64,000 nt of DNA from Aristaeella hokkaidonensis (GCF_018128945.1 NZ_CP068393.1:1116001-1180000); one strand, 5' to 3'. Positions 32,352-41,369 are shown, counted from the first letter of the stretch. Notes: generated from the sequence alone by a model not told the origin. Numbers and translations: made by a program.

Positions 32352-32570
32352 TCAGTTCTGCTCCTCCTGCTCCGTCGGGTTGTCGTAGGTCAGCAGTCCG
32401 CGGTTAATCTCTTCAACAGCGGTTTTCAGCGGCTTCATGCCTTCCGCGTCGATCATCGGCAGGGCGCCGTTCACGATCTCGCGGCCGCGCTTGCTGGCTT
32501 CAACAACCAGGGTGTAACGGCTTTCTGCGTGGTTCAGCAGTTCAAGTACGCTCGGATCAACAATAGACAT
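32352..32570 (-). CDS. rpoZ: RNA polymerase omega subunit
   Basis: Small subunit that helps assemble RNA polymerase. It has 72 residues, with 'SRYTLVVEASKRGREI', the conserved core, and an acidic glutamate-rich end. Found between gmk and coaBC, as in most Firmicutes. GAGGAGG precedes the ATG. Confidence 0.93.
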   Translation of the reverse strand: MSIVDPSVLELLNHAESRYTLVVEASKRGREIVNGALPMIDAEGMKPLKTAVEEINRGLLTYDNPTEQEEQN

Positions 32571-32595
32571 TTCTTTTCCTCCTCAGGTCTGCAGG

Positions 32596-33198
32596 TTATT
32601 CCTCAATCACCGGGAAATACCGCACTGTGTTCTGTTTCTCAGCCCGGACAATGGCCACCAGCTGTTCAAAAGCCAGCTCCAGGTTGTCGTTCACAATGAG
32701 GTAACGGTAGCGGTCTGCCTGGCGGATTTCTCCTCTGGCGTTGTTCAGTCTCCGCTGGATTTCCTCTTCATTCTCTGTGTTGCGGGTATGGAGCCGCACT
32801 CTCAGGTCATGATAGCTCGGCGGTAGGATGAACACGCTGACGCAGTCCTTTTCCTTGCTCATGACTTCCCGTGCTCCCTGTGGATCGATATCCAGCAGCA
32901 CGTTCTGTCCTTTTTCCATCCGGTCATAAACCTCGCTTTTCAGCGTGCCGTACCGGTGACCATGGACGCTTGCATGTTCGATAAACGCGTCCTCGGCAAG
33001 CAGTTTATCATATTCCTCGTCAGAAATAAAGTGGTAATGAACATCTTCAATCTCATTTTCCCGCCGTCCCCTTGTGGTGACGCTCACGGAAAAGCAGAAT
33101 GAGGGATCTTTTTCGAGCAGTTTTGCCACCAGTGTTCCTTTACCGGCTCCGGAAGGACCGGAAATCACCAGCAGCATGCCTTTCCTTGTTTCTTTCAT
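32596..33198 (-). CDS. gmk: Guanylate kinase
   Basis: Phosphorylates GMP to GDP with ATP. It has 200 residues, with the P-loop '[12 protein letters not shown]', GMP-binding '[19 protein letters not shown]' and '[12 protein letters not shown]', and the lid '[13 protein letters not shown]'. Its ATG overlaps the remA stop by four bases. Confidence 0.97.
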   Translation of the reverse strand: MKETRKGMLLVISGPSGAGKGTLVAKLLEKDPSFCFSVSVTTRGRRENEIEDVHYHFISDEEYDKLLAEDAFIEHASVHGHRYGTLKSEVYDRMEKGQNVLLDIDPQGAREVMSKEKDCVSVFILPPSYHDLRVRLHTRNTENEEEIQRRLNNARGEIRQADRYRYLIVNDNLELAFEQLVAIVRAEKQNTVRYFPVIEE

Positions 33199-33452
33199 GC
33201 GTCTTCCTCCATCCCTTTGCGTTCATCAATGCGGGCTGCCACCGTTTCCGGCATCAGCGGTGAAAGAACAACATGTTCTGAATCTGTAACAATAACAGCT
33301 CTGGTCTTGTGTCCGCATGTGGCGTCAATAACCCTGCCGCTGTCCCTTGCGTCCTGGATCATCCGGCGGATCGGTGCCGCCTCCGGGGATACCACAGCTA
33401 CCAGGCGTTCTGTCGCCAGCATATTTCCATATCCGATGTTCACCAGTTTCAT
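33195..33452 (-). CDS. remA: RemA family regulator (DUF370)
   Basis: DNA-binding regulator of extracellular matrix and osmolyte genes in B. subtilis. It has 85 residues when started at ATG 33452, which gives the usual N-terminus [10 protein letters not shown]; a GTG four codons upstream overlaps the yicC stop but is too close to any Shine-Dalgarno. The core '[46 protein letters not shown]' matches the family closely. Operon position between yicC and gmk is conserved. Confidence 0.93.
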   Translation of the reverse strand: MKLVNIGYGNMLATERLVAVVSPEAAPIRRMIQDARDSGRVIDATCGHKTRAVIVTDSEHVVLSPLMPETVAARIDERKGMEEDA

Positions 33453-33460
33453 TTTGCCCG

Positions 33461-34333
33461 TCACTCCACGTTCTGTATCTGTTCCCTCAGCTTCTCAATC
33501 TCGCTCTTCAGATCAACCACATGCTGCGCGATGACCGTGTCGGAGGCTTTGGAGCCGATGGTATTGGTTTCGCGGTTCATTTCCTGGATCAGGAAATCCA
33601 TTTTCTTTCCGGTTTCACCGCTGCTTTCCAGATATTTCCGCATCTGACGGATGTGGCTGTCCAGCCTGGCCAGCTCCTCGTCGATCGCGCACCGGTCAGC
33701 CATAATGGCAACTTCCTGGGCGATTCGCTGGGGCTCAATGGCTTCGGTCAGCAGGCTTTTCAGCCGGTTTTCAAGTTTCTCCCGGTATTCGGTAACAACC
33801 ATCGGAGCGCGCTCCAGGATGGCGTTCCGGAGTTTTTCGACGGCGTCCAGGTGAACCTTCAGGTCTTCCTTAAGGTGCTCACCTTCCCGCGCCCGCATCT
33901 GTACCAGTTGTTCCGCTGCAATATCGGCGGCTTCAGCGCAGATCCGGCTGACCGTATCTTCATCCATTTCCTGCTCATTCAATGTCAGTACGCCTTCCAT
34001 TTTCATGAGCCGGCTGATGGTCATGTCATTCTCAATACCTGTCTGCCCGGCCAGCAGCTTCGCCGCTTCCAGGTAACGTCCTGCCAGTTCCGGATCACAT
34101 TCAACCGTTGTTGCGGAAGAATCTGTCCTTTTCACCGTCAGGAATACGTCCACATGTCCGCGCAGGATGCGTTTCCCGATGCTGTCCCGGATCGTCTGTT
34201 CCAGGAAGTTCAGGTTCCGCGGCAGTCTCATACCGATATCCAGGAAACGGTGGTTTACGGTTTTGAGGTCAATGGTTACTTCCCATCCGTCCTGCTGAAC
34301 CTTTCCGCTCCCGCATCCGGTCATACTGTGCAT
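33461..34333 (-). CDS. yicC: YicC family endoribonuclease
   Basis: Members of this family are endoribonucleases, and E. coli YicC targets the small RNA RyhB for decay. It has 290 residues with the family start '[10 protein letters not shown]' (usually SMTGFG), '[18 protein letters not shown]' and the C-terminal DUF1732 signature '[22 protein letters not shown]'. AAGGAGAGGTGA precedes the ATG. First gene of the operon that continues to coaBC. Confidence 0.94.
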   Translation of the reverse strand: MHSMTGCGSGKVQQDGWEVTIDLKTVNHRFLDIGMRLPRNLNFLEQTIRDSIGKRILRGHVDVFLTVKRTDSSATTVECDPELAGRYLEAAKLLAGQTGIENDMTISRLMKMEGVLTLNEQEMDEDTVSRICAEAADIAAEQLVQMRAREGEHLKEDLKVHLDAVEKLRNAILERAPMVVTEYREKLENRLKSLLTEAIEPQRIAQEVAIMADRCAIDEELARLDSHIRQMRKYLESSGETGKKMDFLIQEMNRETNTIGSKASDTVIAQHVVDLKSEIEKLREQIQNVE

Positions 34334-34363
34334 GTCTTCGTCACCTCTCCTTACATGGTAGGA

Positions 34364-34392
34364 ATTATATCATTCACCTGTCAGCTTGGCAA
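34364..34392 (-). promoter_or_regulatory. Promoter of yicC-remA-gmk-rpoZ-coaBC
   Basis: Read on the minus strand: TTGCCA (34387-34392), 17-bp spacer, TATAAT (34364-34369). The -35 lies inside the last codons of nagA and the transcript would begin about 25 bases before yicC. No terminator separates nagA from yicC, so read-through from nagA is also possible. Confidence 0.8.
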
Positions 34393-35522
34393 CTTTCCGC
34401 CGTATCGGTAATAACGCTCTTCATTTCCCATTTCCTGGACCACCTGGTCAGGATGGCGGGGCTTCCGGGCACCATATGTCCGGCAACGCTTTCCCCGATG
34501 GACTGAGCCGGGGTGGAAGTGCACATTTTGCAGGCGGAAACGGGATCCGCTCCGTACCGGTGGATCAGGTTGTGCAGCGCTTCGTTCATCGTCAGCACGG
34601 AACCTGCCAGCGTTCCGTTTTCCAGCCGTGCTGCGCCGTCTTTCACAAATACCGGCTGTCCGCCCAGGCTGTATTCTCCGTCCGGCATTCCGGCTGCTTC
34701 CATGGCGTCCGTAATCGCCACCGCTTTGTCAGCGCCCTTGCAGACGATGATCAGCCGGACGATATCATCATGCAGGTGCTTGCCGTCGCAGATCATTTCG
34801 CAGTAGTATCGGTCGTCTGTCATGGATGCTCCGGGTACGCCCGGTTCGCGGTGATGCAGCGGTGTCTGGGCGTTAAATGTATGGGTAATATGATCAGCAC
34901 CCCAGTCTGCTGCCTGATGAACCTGTTCCGCCGTTGCGTGCGTATGGCCGATGGAAACATGAATTCCTGCGGCAGTTGCCCTGCGGATGAATGCTTCGCT
35001 GCCCTCGCGCTCCGGCGCCATCGTGATCAGCCGTACCAGTGAGGGATCCTCTGCCATATTCAGCAGTTTCTCCCAGTCCGGATCGCAGAAGTATTCCTGC
35101 TTCTGTGCTCCGGCGTGTTTTTCACTCAGGAACGGTGCTTCCATATGGACGCCCAGTACCCTGGCCCCGTTTCTTTCCGGCTGTTCGGTAACCTTTCGGG
35201 CGTCCGCGATCGCTTTTGCGGTATCTTCAATGGAAGCACTCATGGTCGTTGGACAGAATGCGCCAGTGCCGGTTCCGGCCAGTTCCCGGCTCATCCGCCG
35301 GATGTCTGTCTCGCCCCGCATGGTATCGCTGCCCCGGAAGGCATGAATATGGACGTCCACAAATCCGGGCAGCAGGTAATCCCCTTCCAGGTCGATCACT
35401 TTCTCCCCGGCTTCCGCCCGCAGCCCTTCTCCGACTTCCTGCACAATGCCGTTCATCAGCCGGATGCTCAGTCCTTCTTCAAAGTCTTTTCCTGTAAAGA
35501 CAATGCCGTTTTCAATAAGCAT
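34374..35522 (-). CDS. nagA: N-acetylglucosamine-6-phosphate deacetylase
   Basis: Removes acetate from GlcNAc-6-phosphate, feeding amino-sugar breakdown and wall recycling. It has 382 residues. Metal and substrate motifs are present: 'DVHIHAFRG' (about 56), the metal glutamate in 'GVHMEAPF' (about 128), 'IGHTHAT' (about 192), 'THTFNAQTPLHHREPG' (about 213) and the catalytic aspartate in 'AITDAM' (about 270). The C-terminal 30 residues diverge from the usual 'GxDADLV' end (here GSPAILT) but stay alignable, so I read them as drift and not a frameshift. No nagB is nearby. Confidence 0.92.
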   Translation of the reverse strand: MLIENGIVFTGKDFEEGLSIRLMNGIVQEVGEGLRAEAGEKVIDLEGDYLLPGFVDVHIHAFRGSDTMRGETDIRRMSRELAGTGTGAFCPTTMSASIEDTAKAIADARKVTEQPERNGARVLGVHMEAPFLSEKHAGAQKQEYFCDPDWEKLLNMAEDPSLVRLITMAPEREGSEAFIRRATAAGIHVSIGHTHATAEQVHQAADWGADHITHTFNAQTPLHHREPGVPGASMTDDRYYCEMICDGKHLHDDIVRLIIVCKGADKAVAITDAMEAAGMPDGEYSLGGQPVFVKDGAARLENGTLAGSVLTMNEALHNLIHRYGADPVSACKMCTSTPAQSIGESVAGHMVPGSPAILTRWSRKWEMKSVITDTAESCQADR

Positions 35523-35563
35523 GGTTCCTTGTTTTCCTTTCCCTTCTCCTGAAGGTCATTTTA

Positions 35564-36256
35564 TTAATCCACACCCCGCAGTTCAACTGTGGGAATGCAG
35601 GGTCTTACAATATCAGCCCAGTGTTCCATCTGTTCCTTTGTCGGTGCGTGCAGTCCTTCAAATGGCACGGTGTCCCGGTCGGTAAACTTCTGCAGATAAT
35701 AGCGCTTCGCGCCTTTGATCCATTGTCCGATGCCTTTGAAGCTGTCGTCGTCGTGCAGCTCCGCAACCACAGTTGTCCGGAATTCATATTCTTTTCCGCT
35801 GTTCATCAGCAGGGAGATGCTTTCCCGGATGGGAGCAAGATCCAGTTCTTTCAGTCCGGCGGTCATGGCGTAGCGTTCCGGATCGTTTTTAATGTCCATC
35901 GCCACATATTGTACTGTGCCTTCCTGCAGCATCTTTTCAAGCCGGTCCGGATGCATGCCGTTGGTATCCAGCTTCACGTCATATCCAAGATCCCGGATCC
36001 TGCGGGCCAGGTCCGGCAAGTCTTTCTGCAGCAGCGGTTCGCCTCCGGTAAAGGCAACGCCGTCCAGCAGCCCTTTCCGCTTTTCCAGGAAAGCAATCAG
36101 CTCCTCGTCCGTCATTATGGCCGGAGCGCTTCCGTCCAGAAGTTCCGCATTATGGCAAAAAGGGCAGCGCATTTCGCAGCCCCCGAAAAATACTGTGCAT
36201 GCAACCCTGCCGGGATAATCCAGCAGCGTCATTTTCTGAAGTCCGTGAATTTTCAT
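35564..36256 (-). CDS. nrdG: Radical-SAM activating protein, anaerobic ribonucleotide reductase type
   Basis: Glycyl-radical-enzyme activase family; assigned to the NrdG2-like group that activates anaerobic ribonucleoside-triphosphate reductase. It has 230 residues. The radical-SAM cluster motif is CEMRCPFC (Cx3Cx2C) near residue 27, followed by 'TGGEPLLQ' near 71 and 'KLDTNGMHP' near 95. There is no extra ferredoxin insert. No nrdD or pfl partner gene is in the window, so the partner enzyme is inferred. GGAGGAGC precedes the ATG. Confidence 0.85.
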   Translation of the reverse strand: MKIHGLQKMTLLDYPGRVACTVFFGGCEMRCPFCHNAELLDGSAPAIMTDEELIAFLEKRKGLLDGVAFTGGEPLLQKDLPDLARRIRDLGYDVKLDTNGMHPDRLEKMLQEGTVQYVAMDIKNDPERYAMTAGLKELDLAPIRESISLLMNSGKEYEFRTTVVAELHDDDSFKGIGQWIKGAKRYYLQKFTDRDTVPFEGLHAPTKEQMEHWADIVRPCIPTVELRGVD

Positions 36257-36269
36257 CGGCTGCTCCTCC

Positions 36270-36608
36270 TTATTCCCACTGTGCCCAGATGTCCGGCTGG
36301 TATCCGATCGTCATCTTGTTGCCGTTCCGTACAATAGGCACCCGGATCAGCCAGGGATTTTCCTGGATTGCGGGGATAAGCAGGTCCTCCCGGTCGTAGT
36401 AGCAGGCGGGATGTTCTTTCACCTTTTTGTCGTCCCTGTCTATCAGCTTTTCAATGCCGATTGCGGAGATCATCATGCGGATTTCCCGCTCGCCCAGCTT
36501 GTGCTTTTTCAGGTCCAGTGCCTGGAACGGGATCCTTCTTTCCTTGAAATACCGTTCCGCTTTCTGGGCGTCAAAGTTCTTCTTTCCGCAGTAAATCTGG
36601 ATGTTCAT
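36270..36608 (-). CDS. ArsC/Spx/YffB-family thioredoxin-fold protein
   Basis: 112 residues with the arsenate-reductase-like thioredoxin fold: an N-terminal strand 'MNIQIYCGKKNFDAQKAERYF', 'IPFQALDLKKHKLGEREI' and the C-terminal 'IPAIQENPWLIRVPIVRNG', in which the conserved arginine and proline are present. In YffB-like relatives the active cysteine follows N in 'xNCD'; here that place is 'NFD', and the only nearby cysteine is shifted to the strand end (YCG). Redox activity is therefore uncertain. It overlaps the DnaC-like gene by four bases. Confidence 0.75.
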   Translation of the reverse strand: MNIQIYCGKKNFDAQKAERYFKERRIPFQALDLKKHKLGEREIRMMISAIGIEKLIDRDDKKVKEHPACYYDREDLLIPAIQENPWLIRVPIVRNGNKMTIGYQPDIWAQWE

Positions 36609-37585
36609 GCTTTCAGGTTTCCTCCGGTACGGATGTCCTTGCCCAGCAGGCTGATCACCTTGCAGCTGCGGCTGTCCCGCAGTCTGGAAGCAATTCGTTC
36701 TGTATACCGTTCGCGGAATTTGGCCATTTCCAGGTTGGTGGAAATCACGGTGGACAGGTTCCTGTTCTGCCGCTCATTCAGCAGGTTGAACAGCTGTTCC
36801 ACTGTCACGTTCTGCATCAGCGGTTCGCTTCCCAGGTCGTCAATCATCAGCACCTGTGCGTCCAGCAGTTCATTCGCGCTGTCGTCGTTCTCGAAATATT
36901 GTTTGCGGAGAATCTCCAGCATTTTATAGGCGCTGATAATCAGCACATTGATATCCCTTTCAATCAGCCGCTCCGCCATTGCCCGCAGCAGGAAGGTTTT
37001 ACCAAGTCCCGTGCTGCCGGTCAGCAGAAGGTCCCGGTATTCTGCTTCAGGATATTCATTCGCCCATTTTTCGCAGACTGTCTTGTACAGTTGCATCATT
37101 TCCCGCTGGGTAAAGTCCAGCCCGGGGATCTTTTCATCCGGGAATACGGAGGCGTCAAAGGTTTCGAATGTCTCGGCACGCGTTCCGTTCAGTCCGATCT
37201 TTTTCCTCAGCTTCTGCTGGTACGCCTTCTTCAGGCATTCGCAGGGTTCCTTGATTGTTTCACCGGTCCTGCCTGTATCTTTACAGAGCGGACAGTGGTA
37301 TACCGGCGCAAGAAAATCAGCGGGATATCCGTTTTCAGTCAGCAGCGTCCGGATCTGCTCATTCAGCTTCTCCATCCGTTCCGGAAGATCCTCTGCTTTG
37401 GAGGCAGTACCGTTTACAATATTCCGGAGCGTACCGAAAACAATGTTTTCCCGCTCTTTGGTCAGTTCGTAAATACGCGGCTGTTCCATGCGGATCTTTT
37501 CTTTCCGCATTTCTTCTGTCCGCTCGTTGTCTGCACGCAGCTGGGCATATTCATTTTCCAGTTCGGTCAGCAGATCTTCACGCAT
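36605..37585 (-). CDS. dnaC: DnaC/DnaI-like helicase loader ATPase
   Basis: AAA+ ATPase that in relatives loads the replicative helicase at replication origins or restart sites. It has 326 residues: a coiled-coil N-terminal region (about 1-80), a zinc-type motif 'CPLCKDTGRTG ... CEC' (about 96-118), Walker A 'GSTGLGKTF' (about 195), Walker B 'VLMIDDLGSEP', sensor 'TVISTNLE' and arginine finger region 'ERIASRLRDS'. It begins inside the last codons of the DnaD-like gene. Named by family; the Bacillus equivalent is DnaI. Confidence 0.88.
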   Translation of the reverse strand: MREDLLTELENEYAQLRADNERTEEMRKEKIRMEQPRIYELTKERENIVFGTLRNIVNGTASKAEDLPERMEKLNEQIRTLLTENGYPADFLAPVYHCPLCKDTGRTGETIKEPCECLKKAYQQKLRKKIGLNGTRAETFETFDASVFPDEKIPGLDFTQREMMQLYKTVCEKWANEYPEAEYRDLLLTGSTGLGKTFLLRAMAERLIERDINVLIISAYKMLEILRKQYFENDDSANELLDAQVLMIDDLGSEPLMQNVTVEQLFNLLNERQNRNLSTVISTNLEMAKFRERYTERIASRLRDSRSCKVISLLGKDIRTGGNLKA

Positions 37586-39059
37586 CGGATTTTCCTCCGT
37601 TTTCGTGCTTAAAGGCTTCCATTTCCTTGGCCAGGGACTTCATCATTTCATCCTGTACGCCGGAATAATCCCGCTGGGCAAAATCCTGGGCCGGAAGCAC
37701 TTTTCCGCTTCGGGAAGCATTTGTTCCCTTTCTGTCTTGATGATCCTGCTTCGCCTCTTCCGGCGTCCTGATTCCTTTATCCTTGTAATCAGTAAGGATT
37801 TTATCCAGGTATGCCATCGGCTGTTTTGCTTCAGCGGCATATGCGGCGGCTGCCAGGATCATCTCCCGGCCGAATCCCATCTCATTCTCCCATTTGGAAA
37901 GCAGACTGCGGTCTGTTTTGCCGATGCGGTTTTCATCTGTTCCCCAGATTTTCCGCAATTCCCGGATCAGCGCCGTCTGGTCATGGAAGGATTGAACATA
38001 GGCCTTCACTTCTTTCGGTGTGCTGAGCCCCTTTTCCTTCCAGGCCTGCAGGAGCTTGAGTATCTCGCCTGTATCCTTCCCGTTGTGTCCGCATTCCCTG
38101 GCAGCGGTCAGGATCACTTCCTGGGGAAACAGTTCTGCCATCTGCCCGTACAGTTGCAGGTTTCGGGCGTTGACGTCTCCCTTGCCCAGTTCCTTCAGCA
38201 CTTCCCGCAGTCCGTCTGTGCGTTTTGCGGAGTCGCGTACGTTATCGGCGGTCATTTCCCCCGCGTCAGGATTCTCCTGTCTTAAACTGTTCAGGATCCC
38301 GTCCAGGTAGCCCAGGCTGGGATCTCCCTTGGCGGTCAGTTCCAGCGCGGCTTCAATGGCTTCCTGACTGAATCCCCAGTCTTTAGTCCATTTCCGGTAC
38401 AGGCTTACCTGCGCTTCGGACGGCAGGTACCGTTTCCCCATCTTCTTCAGGATCTTGCGGATACCGGTATAGGCCTGTCCGTCCCGTGAGAAGAACTCCT
38501 CTGCCGCTTCTACAGACTGGATATTCTCTCCCGCCATCTGCACAGCCACTTTTTCAGCTTCGCTGATGCGGAAGTTTTTCCCTTTGAGTTCCACCATATG
38601 GTTAAGCAGCATGATGATCACTTCCGTGGGAAGCTTCAGTCCTTCATGCCACTCAAAACAGGCGCTCAGCTCACTTCCGTGCAGGCGCCTGACTTTGTCA
38701 AAGGCTTCATAGACGGCGTTGCTGAAATCTTCGTATTCAGGATCGCTGTCGTCGTCTGAAATCAGGTTTTTCTGTTTGATATTGATATACTGCCATTGCG
38801 GCGGATTGTCGCTGATACGGCGGACGAGGCGGCGTCTTTCCCAGTACCGGAAAGCCGCCGTCACGTCCTCTTCCGTCATGTTCAGCTCATAGCACATCCG
38901 TGCCAGGCTCATATCATCTTCGGAATGATAGCAGCGCATAAGACCGTACAGGTAGACCTTTACGTAGTCTCCCTTGGCTTCCGGCAGGTATTCCAGGATA
39001 AACTGGTTTTCCACCGGGGTAATGTCAAACATGGCGTACCGTTCATCAAACCCGAACAT
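37578..39059 (-). CDS. dnaD: DnaD-like replication initiation protein with repeated DnaD domains
   Basis: 493 residues from ATG 39059 (MFGFDERYAMF). The N-terminal region (about 10-110) is a winged-helix initiator-type domain ('DDMSLARMCYELNMTEEDVTAAFRYWERRRLV'). The C-terminal two thirds hold at least two copies of the DnaD/DnaB_2 motif with the 'YLDxIL' signature: 'GYLDGILNSLRQ' (about 262) and 'AYLDKILTDYKDKGIRTPEEA' (about 440), and a weaker copy between. Bacillus DnaD has one such domain. Overlap with the DnaC-like ATPase fits a primosome pair. It starts 22 bases after nfnB. Confidence 0.86.
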   Translation of the reverse strand: MFGFDERYAMFDITPVENQFILEYLPEAKGDYVKVYLYGLMRCYHSEDDMSLARMCYELNMTEEDVTAAFRYWERRRLVRRISDNPPQWQYINIKQKNLISDDDSDPEYEDFSNAVYEAFDKVRRLHGSELSACFEWHEGLKLPTEVIIMLLNHMVELKGKNFRISEAEKVAVQMAGENIQSVEAAEEFFSRDGQAYTGIRKILKKMGKRYLPSEAQVSLYRKWTKDWGFSQEAIEAALELTAKGDPSLGYLDGILNSLRQENPDAGEMTADNVRDSAKRTDGLREVLKELGKGDVNARNLQLYGQMAELFPQEVILTAARECGHNGKDTGEILKLLQAWKEKGLSTPKEVKAYVQSFHDQTALIRELRKIWGTDENRIGKTDRSLLSKWENEMGFGREMILAAAAYAAEAKQPMAYLDKILTDYKDKGIRTPEEAKQDHQDRKGTNASRSGKVLPAQDFAQRDYSGVQDEMMKSLAKEMEAFKHENGGKSDA

Positions 39060-39081
39060 GAATGTTTTCCTTCCTGTCTTT

Positions 39082-40464
39082 TCAGCAGGGATGATCCTCC
39101 AGGATGGCCGCGGCTGCCTTCTTGCCGGCACCCATGGCCAGGATCACTGTTGCTGCACCGGTCACGGCGTCGCCGCCGGCATACACGTTCTTCTTGCCGG
39201 TCCTGCCGTTTTCATCGGTCTGGATGCCTCCCCACCGTTCAGTCGGCAGGTCAGGCGTGGTTTTCTTAATCAGGGGGTTGGGACTGTTGCCGATTGCGAT
39301 AATCACTGTCTCCATGGGCAGTTCATATTCGCTGCCTTCCACCGGCACAGGACGACGGCGTCCGCGGTCATCCGGCTCGCCCAGCTGCATTTCAATGCAG
39401 CGGATTGCTTTCACAAAGCCGTTCTCATCGCCTTCAATGGAAGTAGGCGCGGTCAGCATATGGAAGTTGATTCCCTCTTCCTTGGCATGGTGTACTTCTT
39501 CAGCACGGGCAGGCATTTCAGCTTCGCTGCGGCGGTAAAGAATCGTAACTTCGGCGCCCAGCCGCTTTGCGCAGCGGGCCGCGTCCATGGCCACGTTTCC
39601 GCCGCCGACAACCGCCACGTGCTTGCCGATCTTCACGGGAGTGTCGTGCTCCGGGAAGGTGTAGGCCTTCATCAGGTTCAGCCGGGTCAGGAATTCGTTC
39701 GCGGAGTATACACCGCACAGGCTTTCTCCGGGAATCTTCTGGAAGTTCGGAAGTCCCGCGCCGCTGCCGATAAACACAGCGTCGTTTCCTTCTCCCAGCA
39801 GTTCATCTACTGTAAAGGCCTTGCCGGCCACAGCGTTCGTAATAATCTTGACGCCCAGTTCCTTCAGGGTGCTGATTTCCCTTTCAACCAGGGCCTTGGG
39901 AAGACGGAACTCGGGAATACCGTACATCAGCACGCCGCCGGCGGTATGAAGGGCTTCATACACCGTCACGTCCCAGCCGGCCTTAGCCAGTTCACCTGCG
40001 CAGGTCAGGCCTGCGGGGCCGCTGCCGATGATCGCGGCGCGCTTTCCGCAGGGAGCCGCTTTCGTAGTTACAGCCTTGCCCTGGGCCATAGCCGTATCTG
40101 CCGCGAATCTCTCCAGACGGCCGATACCAACAGGCTCGCCCTTGATGCCGCGCACGCATTTGCTTTCGCACTGGGATTCCTGCGGGCAAACACGGCCGCA
40201 GATTGCCGGCAGGGCATTCTGGGAACGGATCACCTGGTAGGCGCCGTTGAAGTCGCCTTCCTTGATTTTTTCAATAAAATGGGGGATCGGAACATTCACG
40301 GGGCATCCGGAAACGCAGGGCGCGTTCTTGCAGTGCAGGCAGCGCTGTGCTTCCTCCACGGCGATATCAGCGGTATATCCGAGGGCTACCTCTTTAAAAT
40401 TCCCGGCGCGGACCTGAGGATCCTGCTCGGGCATAGGATGTTTTTGAAGACTCATATTAGCCAT
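39082..40464 (-). CDS. nfnB: Electron-bifurcating transhydrogenase large subunit NfnB (glutamate-synthase small-subunit-like)
   Basis: With NfnA it couples NADPH, NAD and reduced ferredoxin (NADH-dependent ferredoxin:NADP oxidoreductase). It has 460 residues: two 4Fe-4S sites from 'CLHCKNAPCVSGCP' and 'CGRVCPQESQCESKC' (about 42-105), FAD-binding 'AIIGSGPAGLTCAGELA' (about 145), NADPH-binding 'VAVVGGGNVAMDAAR' (about 288), and the C-terminal FAD clasp 'NVYAGGDAVTGAATVILAMGAGKKAA'. The same fold serves as the glutamate synthase small subunit, but the neighbour NfnA favours the Nfn reading. GGAGG precedes the ATG by nine bases. Confidence 0.9.
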   Translation of the reverse strand: MANMSLQKHPMPEQDPQVRAGNFKEVALGYTADIAVEEAQRCLHCKNAPCVSGCPVNVPIPHFIEKIKEGDFNGAYQVIRSQNALPAICGRVCPQESQCESKCVRGIKGEPVGIGRLERFAADTAMAQGKAVTTKAAPCGKRAAIIGSGPAGLTCAGELAKAGWDVTVYEALHTAGGVLMYGIPEFRLPKALVEREISTLKELGVKIITNAVAGKAFTVDELLGEGNDAVFIGSGAGLPNFQKIPGESLCGVYSANEFLTRLNLMKAYTFPEHDTPVKIGKHVAVVGGGNVAMDAARCAKRLGAEVTILYRRSEAEMPARAEEVHHAKEEGINFHMLTAPTSIEGDENGFVKAIRCIEMQLGEPDDRGRRRPVPVEGSEYELPMETVIIAIGNSPNPLIKKTTPDLPTERWGGIQTDENGRTGKKNVYAGGDAVTGAATVILAMGAGKKAAAAILEDHPC

Positions 40465-40465
40465 T

Positions 40466-41308
40466 TTACCGTTCCTCCCCTGTCAGCCTGCAAATATGTT
40501 TTTCCCTGGCCTTTGCTTCTTCGGGGCGGAACATACGTCCCCGGGCCATCGCTTCGTCAAAGTCCACCAGATGTCCGTCAAAGTCGGGCCCATCCACGCA
40601 TGCGAACTTTGTCTCGCCGCCGACAGTCAGACGGCAGCCGCCGCACATACCCGTTCCGTCGATCATGATCGGGTTCATGCTCACGATGGTCTTGATTTTG
40701 GGTTCTCTTGTCATGTCGCAGACAGCCTTCATCATCGGCAGCGGTCCGATGGCGATCACAGTATCATAATTCCTGCCCGCATCCAGCTGTTTCTGCAGTG
40801 CCTGTGTCACAAAGCCTTTGTTGCCGTTGCTGCCGTCGTCTGTCATGATGATCAGGTTCGTGCAGGCGGCTTCCAGTTCATCCTTCAGGATAATCAGGTG
40901 TTCGTTCCGGAATCCGACAATCAGATCCACTTCCGCTCCCGCGTCATGCAGCGCTTTCGCCTGCGGATATGCAATTGCAACACCCAGGCCGCCGCCGATC
41001 ACAGCGCAGCGGTTGATGCCTTCGGTCTTTGTGGGCTCGCCCAGCGGTCCCACAAAATCCAGCAGGCTGTCGCCTTCGTTGAGGCTGTCCAGCTTCTCGG
41101 TCGTATAGCCGACCTTCTGGAAAATAATCGTAACAGTTCCCTTTTCCCGGTCATATCCGGCAATGGTCAGCGGGACCCGTTCCCCTTCTTCATCAATACG
41201 GAAGATGATGAATTGTCCGGGCATCGCTTTGCGGGCAACCAGGGGAGCTTCAATCTCCATCAGGGTTACCGTTTCGTTCAGAACGCGCTTTTTGACAATA
41301 GGATACAT
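40466..41308 (-). CDS. nfnA: Electron-bifurcating transhydrogenase small subunit NfnA
   Basis: 280 residues, with an FAD-binding beta-barrel (about 1-95, 'GQFIIFRIDEEGERVPLTIAGYD'), an NAD-binding domain ('CAVIGGGLGVAIAYPQAKAL') and a C-terminal 2Fe-2S site made from cysteines of 'GTGMCGGCRL' and 'KFACVDGPDFDGH'. This is the dihydroorotate dehydrogenase electron-transfer/sulfide dehydrogenase fold. It precedes nfnB by one base. First gene of a long transcript that probably also carries the replication and nrdG/nagA genes. GGAGGGA precedes the ATG. Confidence 0.92.
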   Translation of the reverse strand: MYPIVKKRVLNETVTLMEIEAPLVARKAMPGQFIIFRIDEEGERVPLTIAGYDREKGTVTIIFQKVGYTTEKLDSLNEGDSLLDFVGPLGEPTKTEGINRCAVIGGGLGVAIAYPQAKALHDAGAEVDLIVGFRNEHLIILKDELEAACTNLIIMTDDGSNGNKGFVTQALQKQLDAGRNYDTVIAIGPLPMMKAVCDMTREPKIKTIVSMNPIMIDGTGMCGGCRLTVGGETKFACVDGPDFDGHLVDFDEAMARGRMFRPEEAKAREKHICRLTGEER

Positions 41309-41340
41309 GACTGTCCCTCCGATATATATGGATGCAGTCT

Positions 41341-41369
41341 ATTTTACTCTTTTCATTTTTCTTTATCAA
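41341..41369 (-). promoter_or_regulatory. Promoter of nfnA-nfnB and downstream genes
   Basis: Read on the minus strand: TTGATA (41364-41369), 17-bp spacer, TAAAAT (41341-41346). No terminator is visible before nagA ends at 34374, so it may serve seven genes. Confidence 0.75.

Noticed and set aside
34374..34460. Possible frameshift at the end of nagA
   Set aside because: The last 30 residues differ from the family consensus (GSPAILT for GxDADLV) but the pattern of hydrophobic residues continues in the same frame, and neither alternative frame gives a better family match.
39082..40464. nfnB as the small subunit of glutamate synthase
   Set aside because: No large gltB-type subunit is adjacent and the partner gene encodes the NfnA/SudB-type flavoprotein, so the transhydrogenase reading fits better.
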